From Pyxicephalus adspersus (Eukaryota; Chordata; Amphibia; Anura; Pyxicephalidae): a stretch of 64,000 nucleotides of DNA. The notes under the pieces were generated by a model. The model ran no database searches. It saw only the letters and a list, made by a program, of their open reading frames with translations, and had not been told where the DNA came from. This document shows positions 33,901-46,125 of this stretch, piece after piece. The DNA lies in contig NC_092868.1 of the NCBI RefSeq assembly GCF_032062135.1, positions 48,119,888 to 48,183,887 of the forward strand. Direction: 5' to 3'. Positions within the stretch are counted from its first letter, which is position 1. The number at the start of each line of letters is the position of its first letter. Position numbers and translations under genes: made by a program.

Positions 33901-34071
33901 TAGGCTAGTCATAGCACCATAAGTAACTTTTTATTATATTTCAAAATATGTTTTCAAATGTCTTCCCTTTCAACCACTTCCTTCTACTTGAAATTTCTTT
34001 CATTGGCTGCACATAATTGCCCTGGATTGGAGTCCTTTAAATGCCAAAGTTAGTTCATTCCTGCACAAGGA

Positions 34072-34300
34072 GCTTGATTTATCAAAGCTTTCTGAGACTG
34101 GAGAAGACAAACTATCATGTGAGAACTTGGGTGATCCAGTGAACTTTGATTACCTAGGTTTGCTGGATCACCTAGGTACACTTATGATAGTCTAACTTCT
34201 CCAGTCCTGGAGAGCTTTAATAAATCAGGCTCCATGTGTTCCTTTTATAGGTTCCATTAGGAGTGAATGTGACAATGCAGAGACACAAATAAAAGACACC
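34072..34300. repeat. Palindromic element copy 3 plus shared flank
   Basis: 34072-34233 is a shorter copy of the palindrome (tgatttatcaaagctttc .. gagctttaataaatcaggct), with the central part reduced. The sequence to about 34300 repeats, in inverse orientation, the flank of the 22.7 kb copy (ccattaggagtgaatgtgac). Confidence 0.75.
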
Positions 34301-35080
34301 ATCTAACAGGAAGTGCCTTTGATGCCGGAGGGGTTTCTGGTCGACAATTCTGGGTGCTGTTCCACAGTAGAGTTTGCCCGGCTTATTCCCTCCAGTGGCG
34401 GTGCTAACAGCAGCAGAGAAGATCTAGGAACTAGTTGCCTGCTCTGTGGCTTGCAGCATCCTTATTTCCCCTTAGTGGTGTTTGTTTTTTCGGCATCCCC
34501 TGTGCTAAGACAGGTTTGGAGCTGTGCTGCAGCTGATGAGCAGAGTAGTTCCTGATCCGAATCCCATGCTGCTATTGACTGCTGGCTCATTATAGCCTCT
34601 CTGCTCTGAGCTACCATTGCCATTGTATTACCATGTCATTACCATTACCATGCCATTGCCATGTATTACCATGCCATTACCATTGTAGTATTTAGCTGAG
34701 CTAACCTGTTGGTCCTGTATGTTTTGTTTGATATACTGTTGCTTGCCTTATCTGTTCCTGACCTATCGATTACCTAGACTGACCTTTTTACTGTGACCCA
34801 CGACTGTGCTTTGTAATCCCCCATGAATACTTTGTTTATTGGACTGACCACCCATGTATGACCTTGGCTGAGTATTCTAATTATGCCTTTGTAAGAACCT
34901 TGTACTGCTTTATCTGAGGGCTCCTGGTCCTGTGTCAGTCCTTCAGCAGATGCCACCCCTTGCACACAAGTCCAGGTAGCAACCATGTGCTGGGAAACAC
35001 AACCAGTCCCCAGAGGCTGATGCTATGCTATGGACGAAGACATTGGCGTTAGTTTGGAGAACTGGTGCTGGACCAGGGCC
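34301..35080 (+). mobile_element. Probable LTR, boundaries uncertain
   Basis: This long GC-richer, CT-biased stretch has repeated cctgacc/gactgacc words and a GC-rich end (ctggaccagggccctacagc). It resembles the LTRs at 28.5 and 39.2 kb in texture, though not in alignable detail. No primer-binding site or coding region could be placed. The frames at 34313-34555 and 34774-34986 lie within it and show no domain. Confidence 0.4.
34613..34688. repeat. Imperfect CCATTR repeat
   Basis: Short units of accattaccatgccattg vary over about 76 bp inside the LTR-like block. Confidence 0.7.
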
Positions 35081-36950
35081 CTACAGCATTACATTAACCT
35101 TCAAGCATTATTAGCAGGTATACCTTTACTTCAATCTGTAGAATATTAAAGATTGATGATGCTTGGTAATTATATTGTTGGGTTTACATCTTCTTTAACC
35201 TTTGGTAACAACAAATGTAATGTAAACATAACAAGCACGATCAACTTATACTTGAGTATTTGATAAAAATACATAAATGGTGGTCCCCTTCCCTGCTTGC
35301 CTGAAGACAAAATATTCATTAGAGCCCAGGATATAGGCAAGGATGTTATATAAAAATCTTGACTATATTTTTAAAATGTATTTTGTCTCTACCCATCTAC
35401 TTTTTGAGCTTTTTTTTGGTGTAGAAGGCCTCTCAACACTTAAAAAGGTCCAGTAATGAGAAACAATCATAGGGTTCCGACCCACTTAACAGGTGTTGTG
35501 GATAACTGCTCCGTGGTGTAAAAAAATTCTGCTATGCACCCAGGAGTGGCAGCAACCTACACTATAGTTTTTTTACATTTGCATGCATTGCCCTAGCAGT
35601 TTTGCTGAGGAAGAGGAAAAGCAATTACATGGCCAGAAGCAACTTATACTGTAGCTTCCAGGTACTGTGCTGAAATCCACACTGGAGCCACACTCACCTT
35701 CAGAGACATGTGCAAAATGATTCCCAACAGTTCCTTTTCAGATGCAGTGGTTTGAATGTGGTTGAAACTGTGGTAGAACACTAAAGTCAACTAGAAGTCT
35801 GAAATGGTCCAAAATGTCCCTAATGGACAGGGTAACATTTGGTAAATTGCCGATTTTGGTGATGGTACATGCCATATGAAACAATCAATATTTAATGTTC
35901 CTCTAAATCAAGTTGTTGTGCAGCTGCATTCTTTAATTCATGGTTGTGAGTAAGAAATGTTTGGGTGTGGATGAGGATTAAGTATTCACAGCTGGTTTTG
36001 TTTGCTGGAGGGACTTGGAGTGGTACATTTCTTTACGGCTGTCCAATAGAAAGACTTGAGGAGCGAGGGGGAACAGATTTCCTTACCTTTTCAAGGTACA
36101 ATTGCCATATGTATACATCATCTGCTGTCTTTATTTATTGATCTGCTAATTTTTTGACTTGGTAAAAATTATCTGTCTTTGACAATACATATCTATCTGT
36201 GCAATATATATATACACATTACCATATGATTGTGTGCTGGTTTATGCATGTTAATCCCTACTGGAAAGACTGTGACATTAAATTCCCTGTAAGGACTATG
36301 TAAAACCATTGTTTCATGTAAGCAATAGGTCATGCCACTTGACAATAGCTAATAATGAACACACTGTAATTGCAGTGAAACTTTTGTAGTGAGTGACATC
36401 CGAGCCAGCTGCATTATTACATGTCTGCATCACGGTTGTAATATTTTCCTGACACTTGTCTTGTATTATCAACAGTTTCAGAACTGCAAATAATATGCTG
36501 TTATATCATCAATTAGAAGGTATTATATTCTCAAATAAAAGTCATTAACCGCTGCAGTGCTGGGTAACAGCAAGGCGCTTGCGTTATGTATTTCATATCT
36601 CCTTGTAGATGTGCCTTTATTGAATTTAAGTGGCTATAATTGCTAAAATTATTCAGAATTGTGCTATGCTTAGAAAATAAAGTAATTCTTATTATATCAA
36701 TTTCATGCAAGAGTACATTTTGGGCTCTTTCATTTCAGCAAGCTAAGAGCCAAGAATAAAAACCATGACTGGATAACAAAAAAATGTAAAGAAAGATAAC
36801 CTTATGTTTGGTTGACAGAGAATTAGGCTGGACCATGGTGAACCATTGACTCAACCAGTTGGCTTCTAGCACACCGACCTGTGTTCTTGAGAAAGCATTG
36901 GGTACCCTTCCCTCATTAATTGACCTCCTATGAAGATTTGCAATGGGCAT
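35081..36950. other. No gene seen; candidate conserved noncoding DNA near 36.4 kb
   Basis: No repeats are recognised. About 36350-36710 is AT-rich, repeat-free and contains words such as gcaaataatatgctg and atcatcaattag, similar in texture to vertebrate enhancers. No frame of interest. Confidence 0.25.
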
Positions 36951-37255
36951 ATATAACATCTCAACCATTTTACCCCTAAGGAACCCTTAAAATATTGTTT
37001 TCAGGTCTTGGGACGCCAACTAAAATCAATTTTTGGAGTCAATAGGAGTCAAGAGGAAAGAAGACTCAAAGAGTTGGTGGCCTGTGGAAAGACATCATTA
37101 GAGCCATGTGGCTGGCTCTAACAAGTGGTCTTGGCCCCCAAAATTTGCAGGTATCAGAAAATAATAGCTTATCCAGCCACAGGTCAGAAAACTCCCAAGA
37201 ACCTCTGAAGGTACCTTGTGGTTCCATGGAACTCAGGTTGGGAATGACTGGTCTA
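36951..37255. mobile_element. Degenerate hAT-like miniature element
   Basis: The left part (tctcaaccattttaccccta, aggaacccttaaaat) and the right part (ggttccatggaactcaggtt then gggaatgactg) follow the pattern of the CAGTGTTTCTCAACC elements at 6.26 and 51.4 kb. The ends have diverged and no target duplication is clear. Confidence 0.45.
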
Positions 37256-39186
37256 CAATATTTAACTGTTTTGGTTTGGCTAACAGAGGTCCAAAAAAGG
37301 ATATAATATAGTCAAAATAAGGATAGCTATGTGTATGCATTATACACAGATGGGCTAGTCATCTAAGGTCCACCGTCACGGTGGGCACAAGCACAACAGA
37401 GTAAGGAAGGACATCTGTATTGTAAAGAGGACTCAAGAAGCCTAATGGAATTTTAACTGGGGCAAAGGTATGCTTGGCATCTGAGGAAGGGCAGGCAGGG
37501 AATTAGTCAAAAATGAGTGCAAGGTTTTCACACTTTAAAAGATGCAATGTTGAATAGAGGTCACAATTTGAAAAAGGAGCACAAGTAAGTAGGGCACCTG
37601 CATTGCAGAAGGGTAGTATTGGTGAGCAGATAGCAGGTAGCAGGTAGATCGCCTTTCTGAAGGGAAGGTGGATAGTCAGGGACCTGGAGTACATTGGAGG
37701 AAAAATACATTGAAGAAGTTTTAATAAACTTTTAAATAAAAAAAAACTTTAAATAAAAATGCAGCAGATAAAAACTTAAAAAGATAACATGTATTTCTTT
37801 GCCAATAAGATTTTGATGCTGGTAATCAATGCAGTGATTTTAATGCTGGAATTCCTGTGTCCCCAATCTCTACCCTTAACCTCACATTTTAACACTGTTA
37901 CATTTTTTTTAGTGCTCACACAAAAAAAACACACATTTCTTTCGCTTGGCTGTCCATTAACTCCCTAGCTTTCATGAATTTTAAATGAAACATAATCAGA
38001 TCAGGCAATTGTCATCTCATGCATATGGTTACCTCTAGACACATCCAAGACTTGTGGCATGTTTACATAAATTTTTCCACAATCTTAACTTGTAATCTCT
38101 TTTGACACGTGTACGGTGTTGAAATATTCTGCAGTGATTTACAGAACATTGTGTGTATTGTCAGTCTGTGCTGTCAACAGAGGCTACCATCTAGTGCCTG
38201 TAGTGTAAGACGCACATACACAATTGGATAGGAGCAATTATGGTAAATTTATGCTGCTCCTCTTTTACTCTCCAGTCACGGGCAGGGGTAGGTTGTAGAC
38301 CAGATCAAAATACTTATCTACAAAAAAATCTTTTTATGTCCAGAACCTTACTGAGCTGTCTTCTTAGAGTTCCTAATTCACAGAACTTCCTGACCCATAT
38401 TACAAATCCCTTGACAGGTACAAGACAATGTTCACTTAGTTCATTACCTTATCTATAGGAAAAATTTGCAGCATGTATCATCAGTTCCAGTATATTGTTA
38501 ATACAAAAGTTTTTAAAGTGTTTGATTAGGTTTGATTACATATTTAATCAATCAGCATTAATAACACCAAGCTTTAATTGGTGACCTGTAATGGTGCTAA
38601 TACATATCACAGTCCCGTAATCAACCCTACTTTAGATTCACTTACTGAATGTAATTAAATAAGTTCAGTGTAGCGTGAAGCGTGACTGCACTTTCTGACG
38701 ATGCCATCAGATTCCCAGTCCTGGTAGCGAAGTTGTTTTAAAATGTAGACAATGACGTCTAAAAGGAGACCTAATGATCTGTATGTGTATTTGACGGTTC
38801 TGCAAAAGCAAATGTTCAACCTTGTAACAAGGTGGAAGTGTTGGTGGGACTGGAAGTGTCAGGAAGAGTTAAAGAACAACACAAAACACTAAGGCACTGA
38901 ATAATTAAAAATTAGTACTTATCTTTATTGAATGCATACAATGGTCCAAACCAGAAACAGTTTCAACAGCAAGATGATATGACTCCGGTTACCCCAGGAA
39001 ATGCCCATTTAAATATCCTCTAACTGGGAAGAGTCAGGCCTGGAGAAGCTGGCATTTATTTATGTATATGCAAAAAACACCAGTGTCAGCACTCAATTCT
39101 GTGATATCTGGAGTTAACAATTATACACTGATCTCAACCAATCAACTCATTACATGACCATTGCTAGTTTATCTGTGTTATAATAT
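37256..39186. other. No gene seen
   Basis: AT-rich sequence with short frames on both strands and no recognised repeat. Confidence 0.3.
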
Positions 39187-39878
39187 TGTCACGCTATATA
39201 GCTTGCACAAAAGCGGTGTAAGCCCTAAAAACGGCCAAGGCACAGAGTTGCAACCAGGTCTTCTCCAGAGCCTCTAGTGGTGAGGATGTTGCGCTGCTGG
39301 TTACCACCAGGATGTGGTCCTTGGGCACACCAGGGTGGGCAGGAAGATACATGGTACCAAATCACTATGCAGAAGAATTAGTCAGGGCAGGCAGCAGGCA
39401 AGAGAGGTCAGGTCACAAGCCAGGGGTCAAATACTAAGGATCCAGAAAATAGATGCCGGTGACACAGGGGCCACTGCAGACACAGGGAACACAGGAGACA
39501 CTGGAAGCAACAGGAGGCACAGGTGACACAGGACTATCCACAGACAGACAGGAACACTGGAACAGCACAAAGGAATTGGCTTAAAACAACAGACTGGGCA
39601 ACAAGGGGTTAACACAGGAGCTGGATGGAGCAAACACTGAATTAAGCAAAAGATGTACAGGAACTAGCTCAACAGAACTAGAGGCTTGGCATAGTGGAGA
39701 CACATTGCACGAACGCTGAGTGCTGTGTTTGAGCTAGCTAAATAGCCAGGGATTATTAGGAAGCTATTTCCTGATTGGCCAGCGGATTGGACAAAACTGA
39801 TAAAGCTTGGCAGCCTTGGCACGCCCAGAGTCAGAGGAGTGATGCCTGCGCTTTAGCGAGCAAGAGGTAAGTGTGACA
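39187..39878 (-). mobile_element. Solo LTR-like element, 692 bp
   Basis: It is bounded by TGTCACG and CGTGTGACA-like ends (tgtcacgc .. gtgtgaca), with flanking aatat and actat, a 4 of 5 match to a 5-bp target duplication. The right 140 bp match the fragment at 8385-8557. By comparison with vertebrate Gypsy LTRs as I recall them, the transcribed strand is minus: on that strand a CT-rich stretch with cctgacctct-type words follows a possible promoter near gctatttagct. The plus frame at 39314-39526 is compositional. Confidence 0.6.
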
Positions 39879-40473
39879 ACTATACTATCAAAAACATGTA
39901 ATTATTAGTATGATATTATAATTTTTATATAACCAGCTACTGGTTGCTGATGCCGGTCCAGGCATAAAAAAACACAGCTTTCCTTTTAACAGGTCACTTC
40001 AACCTGAACAAGTGTGGGAAGGAGGACACAAGATATTCACAAGGGCACAGACTCATTTTTTTACACACATCTATCTGTAGATCTGTAATCCATGTTTTTG
40101 TAGTTAACTTGCTAAAAAAGAATAACTCTTTTGGCTCTTCAATGACAAAGCTTCACAATTCCTACTGCAAACCTATATAAAAAAACTTTCATTAAAGCCT
40201 AAATTCAGCCAAAACATTTTATTTCTATTACAATAGACTGATAAGAGTTTGAGTCTTTATTATGTGTTTTATTGCTAATTGTGTCCCTAGAATTTTAATT
40301 AGGGACAGTTCCTAAAATCCTACATTTTTTATGCCAGTACTGCATATGGAGGACTACAAGGGACATGTGCAACAGGTAACCCTGCACTTGGAAAGGCGGC
40401 AGAGGTGTCTGGTTATCATAACCATAAATTCCTCCATAGCTAAAAGATTACTACCTTAGTTGTTTTGCTTGGC
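39879..40473. other. No gene seen
   Basis: AT-rich sequence with no recognised feature. Confidence 0.3.
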
Positions 40474-40784
40474 ATTTAGATTTAGAATTGAAATAAAGTT
40501 CTACTTTTACGTTTTAATGATCAGGCAGGTCATTATGCAGAAAGGGACAGGTGATGTTCATTCTGCAATAATGTGTCCTACCTGTTTGATCTGTCCAAGT
40601 CTGCATGCACAGCTTTGGGAAATCCGGCAATATCAGCTTCCTTTGCGTGCGTCTGCACCGGAGTTACTTCATCTTGGCATGGCAATTCAAGATGGCCAAA
40701 GATCATTCGGAGGAAGAAAAAGAAGATGGTGGCAATGTAATGTGGAAAGGTTAACCACCCAATTTAGTTCTGCTTTAAAGTGGA

Positions 40785-40786
<2 letters not shown>
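40474..40786. repeat. Palindromic 'gatcaggcaggtc' element, copy 1
   Basis: It shares tgatcaggcaggtcattatg then cagaaaggg with 51943-52400, and the end agttctgctttaa. The interior gaggaagaaaaagaagatgg recalls the inverse of the 16.6 kb family. The word agttctrcttt occurs near both ends in the same direction. The 128-codon plus frame across it (40460-40846) is by-product and ends in the neighbouring TA repeat. Confidence 0.65.
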
Positions 40787-40824
<38 letters not shown>

Positions 40825-40829
40825 TATAT
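40787..40829. repeat. (TA)n microsatellite
   Basis: TA dinucleotides with one AAAT interruption, directly abutting the preceding element. Confidence 0.95.
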
Positions 40830-41288
40830 TAATTACCATGCAGTAAATAAGCTTTAAAACAAGCCATCACACAGTTATGTAGGTGCAGGAGCAATGGGAC
40901 AACCCAATGTCAAAGCTTACTGTGGTAACACTGAAATTGTTCAAGATATTCTCTCAGCAGCTCAGCTCCTCCTGATCCTCATTTCTAGATCAAATTACCC
41001 TATCCCCTTTCACAGAAATAAAGCACCTTAGCTACCCCAATTTCTCATCCAGCAGTAGTTTAGAGTCTACACCCTCTCAGAAGAAGATGGAGCAAGGAAA
41101 ACTGAGGCACTAGATGAGATCAATTAGTGGGTTTCAGAGTTAGGGTGTGTTGAGCTGCCTAGGAAACCACCGGTGCATCTGCTTTAAATGATTAGAATGA
41201 AATGCACTACAATACCAGCATACAGGGGTCACTAAGGACTTGTAATAGAAACGTATCCTTATGTTTGTTGAGAATATGCAAATATTGT
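40830..41288. other. No gene seen
   Basis: No recognised feature. Confidence 0.3.
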
Positions 41289-41465
41289 GTTGCCTCTTAG
41301 ATTGTAAGCTCTTCTGGGCAGGATCCCCTCCTCCTCTTGTGTTACTGTCTGTATCTGTCTGTCATTTGCAACCCCTAGTTAATGTACAATGCTGCATATT
41401 ATGTTGGCTATATATAAATACTGTTTATTATTATTAATATCAATAATAATAATAGTAATATTTGG
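41289..41465 (+). repeat. L2-type LINE 3' tail
   Basis: The sequence attgtaagctcttctgggca, then gtacaatgctgcatattatg and ttggctatatataaat, ending in (ATT)n-like repeats. This is the 3' end I recall for L2-type LINEs in amphibians, usually aatgtacagcgctg..tggcgctatataaat. It is a heavily 5'-truncated insertion with no coding part. Confidence 0.7.
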
Positions 41466-41517
41466 CTGTCATCAGTCCATCCACAGATTAACTTTAAAAC
41501 TCAGCTTCTAAAAATTA

Positions 41518-41744
41518 CCCTGATTTATCAAAGCTTTCCAGGGCTGGAGGATACACTTTCATCAGTGTAGCTGGGTGATCCAGCAAACCTGTAATTGACT
41601 TCTTCAAAGTTATTTGATCTTTGCTAGCAAATGTATGAATCATGGAGCAGATCCATTCCAGGTTTGCTGGATCACCCAGGATCACTAATGAAATCACTAA
41701 TGTGTATCCTCTCCAGCCTTGGAGAGTTTAAATAAATCAGGTCC
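41518..41744. repeat. Palindromic element copy 4
   Basis: The full palindrome runs from ctgatttatcaaagctttcc to agtttaaataaatcaggtcc, with gctgggtgatccagcaaacc in the left arm and its inverse in the right arm. It lies about 50 bp after the L2 tail. Confidence 0.85.
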
Positions 41745-42860
41745 AATGTCTTTAGGAGCTGTCCATTCAGCACCACACACTACAATTATGCACATATATA
41801 TTTATATGTTTTTATGCTTTGCACATACTTTTACCTTTTCAGGCATTTTAGTACAACCTATAAAAAAAAGAGTTAGTAACCAATCAAATGTCAATGTGTA
41901 ATGTTCACATTAAGAAAAATATGAAATCTATTTTTTCTGGAATACAGCACAGTACATACGGTCACTGCTTTATGCTCTGTCTCGATAAATAAAGCTTTTC
42001 TTTCCTCCGTCTACCTATCTAATATGTATTCTCTGAATGTGCTGCTATTTTCCTAGCAGTAGGAAAGCTCCATTATTTTAGAGTGTGGTTGCAGGATTCA
42101 GAACAAAATCATATAGTTTGATGTTTTCTTTGGTAATAGAGATTTTGTGCGAGAGTGCCTGAAAACTTACTGACAGCTGTAATCCCTCTAAAGATTTAGT
42201 TCTTTTTTTTATTTTGTGAGCAGAACATATTCCTGAGTACATGAGTACCGAGAGAAATATGACTAGGAGTAGTATTAAATTACAGTGGTCACCTACTTCC
42301 ACCAGCATAATGGACTCATCAATAGTACAATTAGATTCCTGGGGCATCTAGGTCCAGATTTGTTGTGAACTCAACATTTTCAGCATTGGGATGATAGGGG
42401 GTGCATACAGAAGAAAGGGAAAAAATGTGTAATGTGACCGCCTATCGTCTGCCATCACCAGATGCCACCACCAGCTCATAACGCACTGGAAATACCAATG
42501 GTGCTCAGTAGCCCAGAGACAGAAGTGCGATAGGATTAATACCAGAAACACCCAACTGTAGAAAAGCCCAATAACTTACTAGGCTTTCTTTTATTTTTGA
42601 TTTACAAACTGGTTTTGTGGTCAAAATATCAAAGACGAGTATTTCCCTGCTTTTAATCTTGAGCATTCACCAAATTGCATGGCTGGTTTATTCAATATCA
42701 CCTACCCCAGGGAAAACACGCAAACCTCTTGCACCCCCCTACCCCAATACCTTTTTTTTTTCGAAGCACTTCTATATTCACACAAATTTTTCATCTGAAG
42801 AACTATTTTTTTAAATGAAGAAACACTAATCCAGCACTGCCCAGGGGTATTCCAGTCTCC
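41745..42860. other. No gene seen
   Basis: Short minus frames at 42078-42347 and 42348-42551 show no domain. Confidence 0.3.
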
Positions 42861-42900
42861 AATGGTCCACTTATCTGATATCTTAGATAAGTGGACCATT
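42861..42900. repeat. Perfect 16-bp hairpin
   Basis: AATGGTCCACTTATCT (42861-42876) is exactly complementary to AGATAAGTGGACCATT (42885-42900), with an 8-base loop, gatatctt. No surrounding element was identified. Confidence 0.85.
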
Positions 42901-43829
42901 ATCTAATATCTAATATCTCTCCTTCTTAGAATTCTTAAATGACCCCACCATGACTACAAGAAACAACGCCAAGATTTACATTATTTGCAAGCATGAAAAT
43001 TGGTCCAAAAGCATTGTAACTTTAAACCTGCTATGAAGAAAAGCAGCAGGAACCCTTCCCATTGGCTAGTAATTGTTAGGGGAAATCCCTCTCTTTAACA
43101 ACAACCAACCAATGGGAACCATGCTTGCTACTTTTCTTTTTTGAGTTTGATGGTCATTGTTATTTCACTACATACTATGTAAAAACAAATTTAGTGTAAT
43201 GTACAGTTGGTAATCCTTTCCTGTTTTTAACTGTCAACTTACAATAAGTTATGCAAAAAGAAAAATGCATGTGCTTTATACGTTGTGGATGGGCTGTAAT
43301 TTCACTCATTGTTAAAGCCATGCCAATTGGAGCAATGTGCTTCTGAGAATACTAAGGCACATGTATTAATGAACTGCTTGTGAATGCTAACCTGAGAATC
43401 AGCGCGAAACATTACCCCTTTATTGTCAATGACTTCATTTAAAACTGATTTTATGAATTTAATGTTTAATGTTTACTGTACAACATGCAGTGTAAATAAA
43501 TGATAGGAACACAACGCAGTTTAAGAATTATCTCCAGTTATGGATTTCAAGGAAGGTTTAGGCATTGCATTATTTAACATATTTAACAAGTACAGCGAGA
43601 AACATCATTAAAACCTCCAACGCAGGGGGAGAAGAAACATGTGACATGACAGGCTTTGGAGTCAATGAGCGTAAATACCGAAATTGCTGAGTGACTCATT
43701 TATACAGTGATGATGGGTTACAAACTCCAGATAGACAAGAAAGAAAATGATTTATGAACCATGACCATGGCAACCAATCAGATTTTAGGTTTAACATTTT
43801 AGGACATTGGACCGGTTGGACATTGGTCC
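42901..43829. other. No gene seen; candidate conserved noncoding DNA
   Basis: 43340-43740 is repeat-free and AT-rich with several TAAT and ATTTAA words. It is a weak enhancer-like candidate. Confidence 0.25.
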
Positions 43830-44037
43830 AGTTCTCCGAGGCTGGAGAGGATACACTTTCATCAGTTAAGATGGGTGATCCAGCAAACTTGGAATGGATT
43901 TCTTAAAAGTGATTTGATATTGTTAGCAAATGTTTTCAATCCTGGACCAGATTTATTCCAGTTTTGCTGAATCACCCAGCTTCACTGATGAAAGTGTATC
44001 CTCTCCAGCCTTGGAGAGCTTTAATAAATCAGGGCCA
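43830..44037. repeat. Palindromic element copy 5, well preserved
   Basis: The left arm gaggctggagaggatacact .. gggtgatccagcaaac is mirrored by the right arm ctgaatcacccag .. gtgtatcctctccagcc. It ends ttggagagctttaataaatc then agggcc, and is among the best-kept arms in the window. Confidence 0.85.
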
Positions 44038-44829
44038 ATAATGTGGGACTGGGAAATCTCTGGATAAAAGGTAAACTTTGCAAAACATCTGGTTTGGTTA
44101 TTTATTATTATAATGAACTATTCATTCTTTAATTTTTTTTCTGGAGTTCTTCTTTGACATGACATACACAAAGTATACGTCTACTTTTAGGCTTTGACGA
44201 ACAAGAACAGATGACCATGTAAAATGACCAAATGATGGCTGGCATCTTGGCTGCCCACAACACTGCTGGTTCTTCAAAAACAGGTTTTAAACATACTACA
44301 GGGGTGGTAATGAATGGTAAAGAACTACCCCTATTATTTTTCTATGGGTGGCTGCAGGTGAAGCGTTACATGTAGTAACGGGAGTAGTTTGGGAGCATGA
44401 GAATACGGCAACGGCACCCAACTGCACCACCATTCCCCACCAACATAGCCTAAGAGACAAAACCTTTGAAAACGTAAACCTTGCATTTGAACAACAATTA
44501 CATTTAGGCACTAGTTAAGTTCAATACTAATTGGTAACACATAACCATGTCCATAAATAAATTGTTTCACATCTTTATTTTAAATAGTAACACGTTTGTG
44601 CTCCCCATAAACAGTGTGAATTATTCTGATCTTTGAACAATTAACGCTACAAAGTTACTGATTTAGATTTTCTCCTGTAGCAATATTGTTAAAACTGCTA
44701 TTAAAAAATTAAAATTATTGAAAACTATTTTGCTCAGCTATTACCTAAAACAGCAGTGGTACTTGTGGAATCAATGCCATATAAAAAATGTACAAACATT
44801 AGTGCAGAGCAAACTGTGAGTCGGAGCTT
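44038..44829. other. No gene seen
   Basis: No recognised feature. Confidence 0.3.
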
Positions 44830-46125
44830 GGCTACGGCAAGGTGGAGGCAGGTTCTGTTAATTTCTCTTTTAAATGAACAGAAAATAGGAGCAAGCCGAA
44901 TAGGACAAGGAAGACCATTACAGGGAGTTGGGGCAGCTCTTTAAAAGTCTTGGAGCTGTGTGTGTGAGGAGGTTAAGAGTGAGGAAGTCATTAGTAGGTC
45001 ATTGGAAGAGCGAAGAGAGCGGCTAGGGGAGTATTTTTTTGCCAGCTCAAAAAGGTAAGTGGGGCAAGAAATGTGGAGGGATTTGTAGGCAAAGCGCAGG
45101 AGCTTGAATTTGATTCTCAGGTGAAATGGAAGCCAATGAAGAGAACTACAAAGAACGGCAGCAGAAGAGGAGCGGAAGGAAGGATGGATGAGTCTGGCTA
45201 CAGCATTCATAATAGATTGTAGAGGAGAGAGTCGGGTTAGTGGAATACCAGAGAGGAGGATATTACAAATGAGATATGATAAGAGCGTGTACAAGGAGTT
45301 TGGTGGTCTCTGGGGACAGGTGGGGGGAGGGGAGGTGTAGGGTTTGGAGATGTTGCGTAGATGAAAGTGACAGGACCTGGAAATGTTGTGAATGGGAAGG
45401 GTAAATGAGAGGGCAGAATCAAAGGTGACGCTAAACGTGCCTGAGAGGATGGACAAATGACAGTGCTGTTAACAGTTAGATATATGTCGGGGAGATTTGG
45501 AATTTGAGGGGGGGATGATGATGGTTTCTGTTTTATGCAGGATGAGTTTCAGGAATCGGTCAGACATCCATGATGAGATGGCCGACAGGCAGCATGAGAC
45601 CTTATCCAGGACTGAGGGAGACAGGTCAGGGGTGGACAGATAGATTTGAGTGTGACAGGCAGCATGAGACCTTATCCAGGACTGAGGGAGACAGGTCAGG
45701 GGTGGACAGATAGATTTGAGTGTCATCAGAATACAGATGGTACTGTAAGCCAAAGGAGGATATGAGACTACCGAGAGAGGGGGTGCACAGAGAAAAGAGA
45801 ACCGGTCCAGGGACTGATCTTTGGGGAACCAGGAAGGAGAAGAGGAATTACTTGAAAGGAATGGTCAGACAGGTAGGAAGCAATCCAAGAGAGAGCAGTG
45901 TTACTGATACCAATGGAGCGCATGGTTTGTATTAGAAGGGGGTGGTTAACAGTGTCAAGATGAAAGATCAATTAGAAGGAGGAAGGAAAACTTGCCTTGA
46001 GACTGAGCCCTGGAGAGGACATTGGCCACTTTAGTATGGGCCATTTTGATGGAATGTGCAGCTTGAAAGCCAAACTGGAGAGGGTCTAGGAGAGAGTTGG
46101 TGTTCAGGTAATCAGTGTGTCTTTT
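44830..46125 (-). pseudogene. L2-type LINE reverse transcriptase relic
   Basis: Minus-strand pieces in order: LNTNSLLDPLQFGFQAAHS, then [61 protein letters not shown] (the YXDD catalytic box, codons at 45722-45733), SSWMSDRFLKLILHKTE, VTFDSALSF, HNISRSCHFHLRNIS, NAVARLIHPS, LHWLPFHLRIKFKLL, and after a stop GLPCPIRLAPIFCSFK. This is the palm and C-terminal part of an L2/CR1-type reverse transcriptase. Frameshifts (one near the LDTVNH box), a 70-bp duplication after YSDD, and in-frame stops show it is dead. The endonuclease and the 3' tail were not found next to it. Confidence 0.85.
45584..45723. repeat. Perfect 70-bp tandem duplication
   Basis: 45584-45653 and 45654-45723 are identical (both start gacaggcagcatgagacctt and end gatttgagtgt). 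Because 70 is not a multiple of three, it shifts the frame just after the YSDD box of the LINE relic. Perfect identity implies it is much younger than the surrounding decay, or that it is an assembly artefact. Confidence 0.95.

Noticed and set aside
43391..43414. cctgagaatcagcgcgaaac as a further hammerhead-like copy
   Set aside because: The spacing between CTGA and GAAA is much too short for helix II, and the cleavage-site pattern is absent.
45720..45935. Plus-strand frames over 44.7-46.35 kb
   Set aside because: They are antisense to the L2-type reverse transcriptase relic, whose minus-strand motifs explain the openness.
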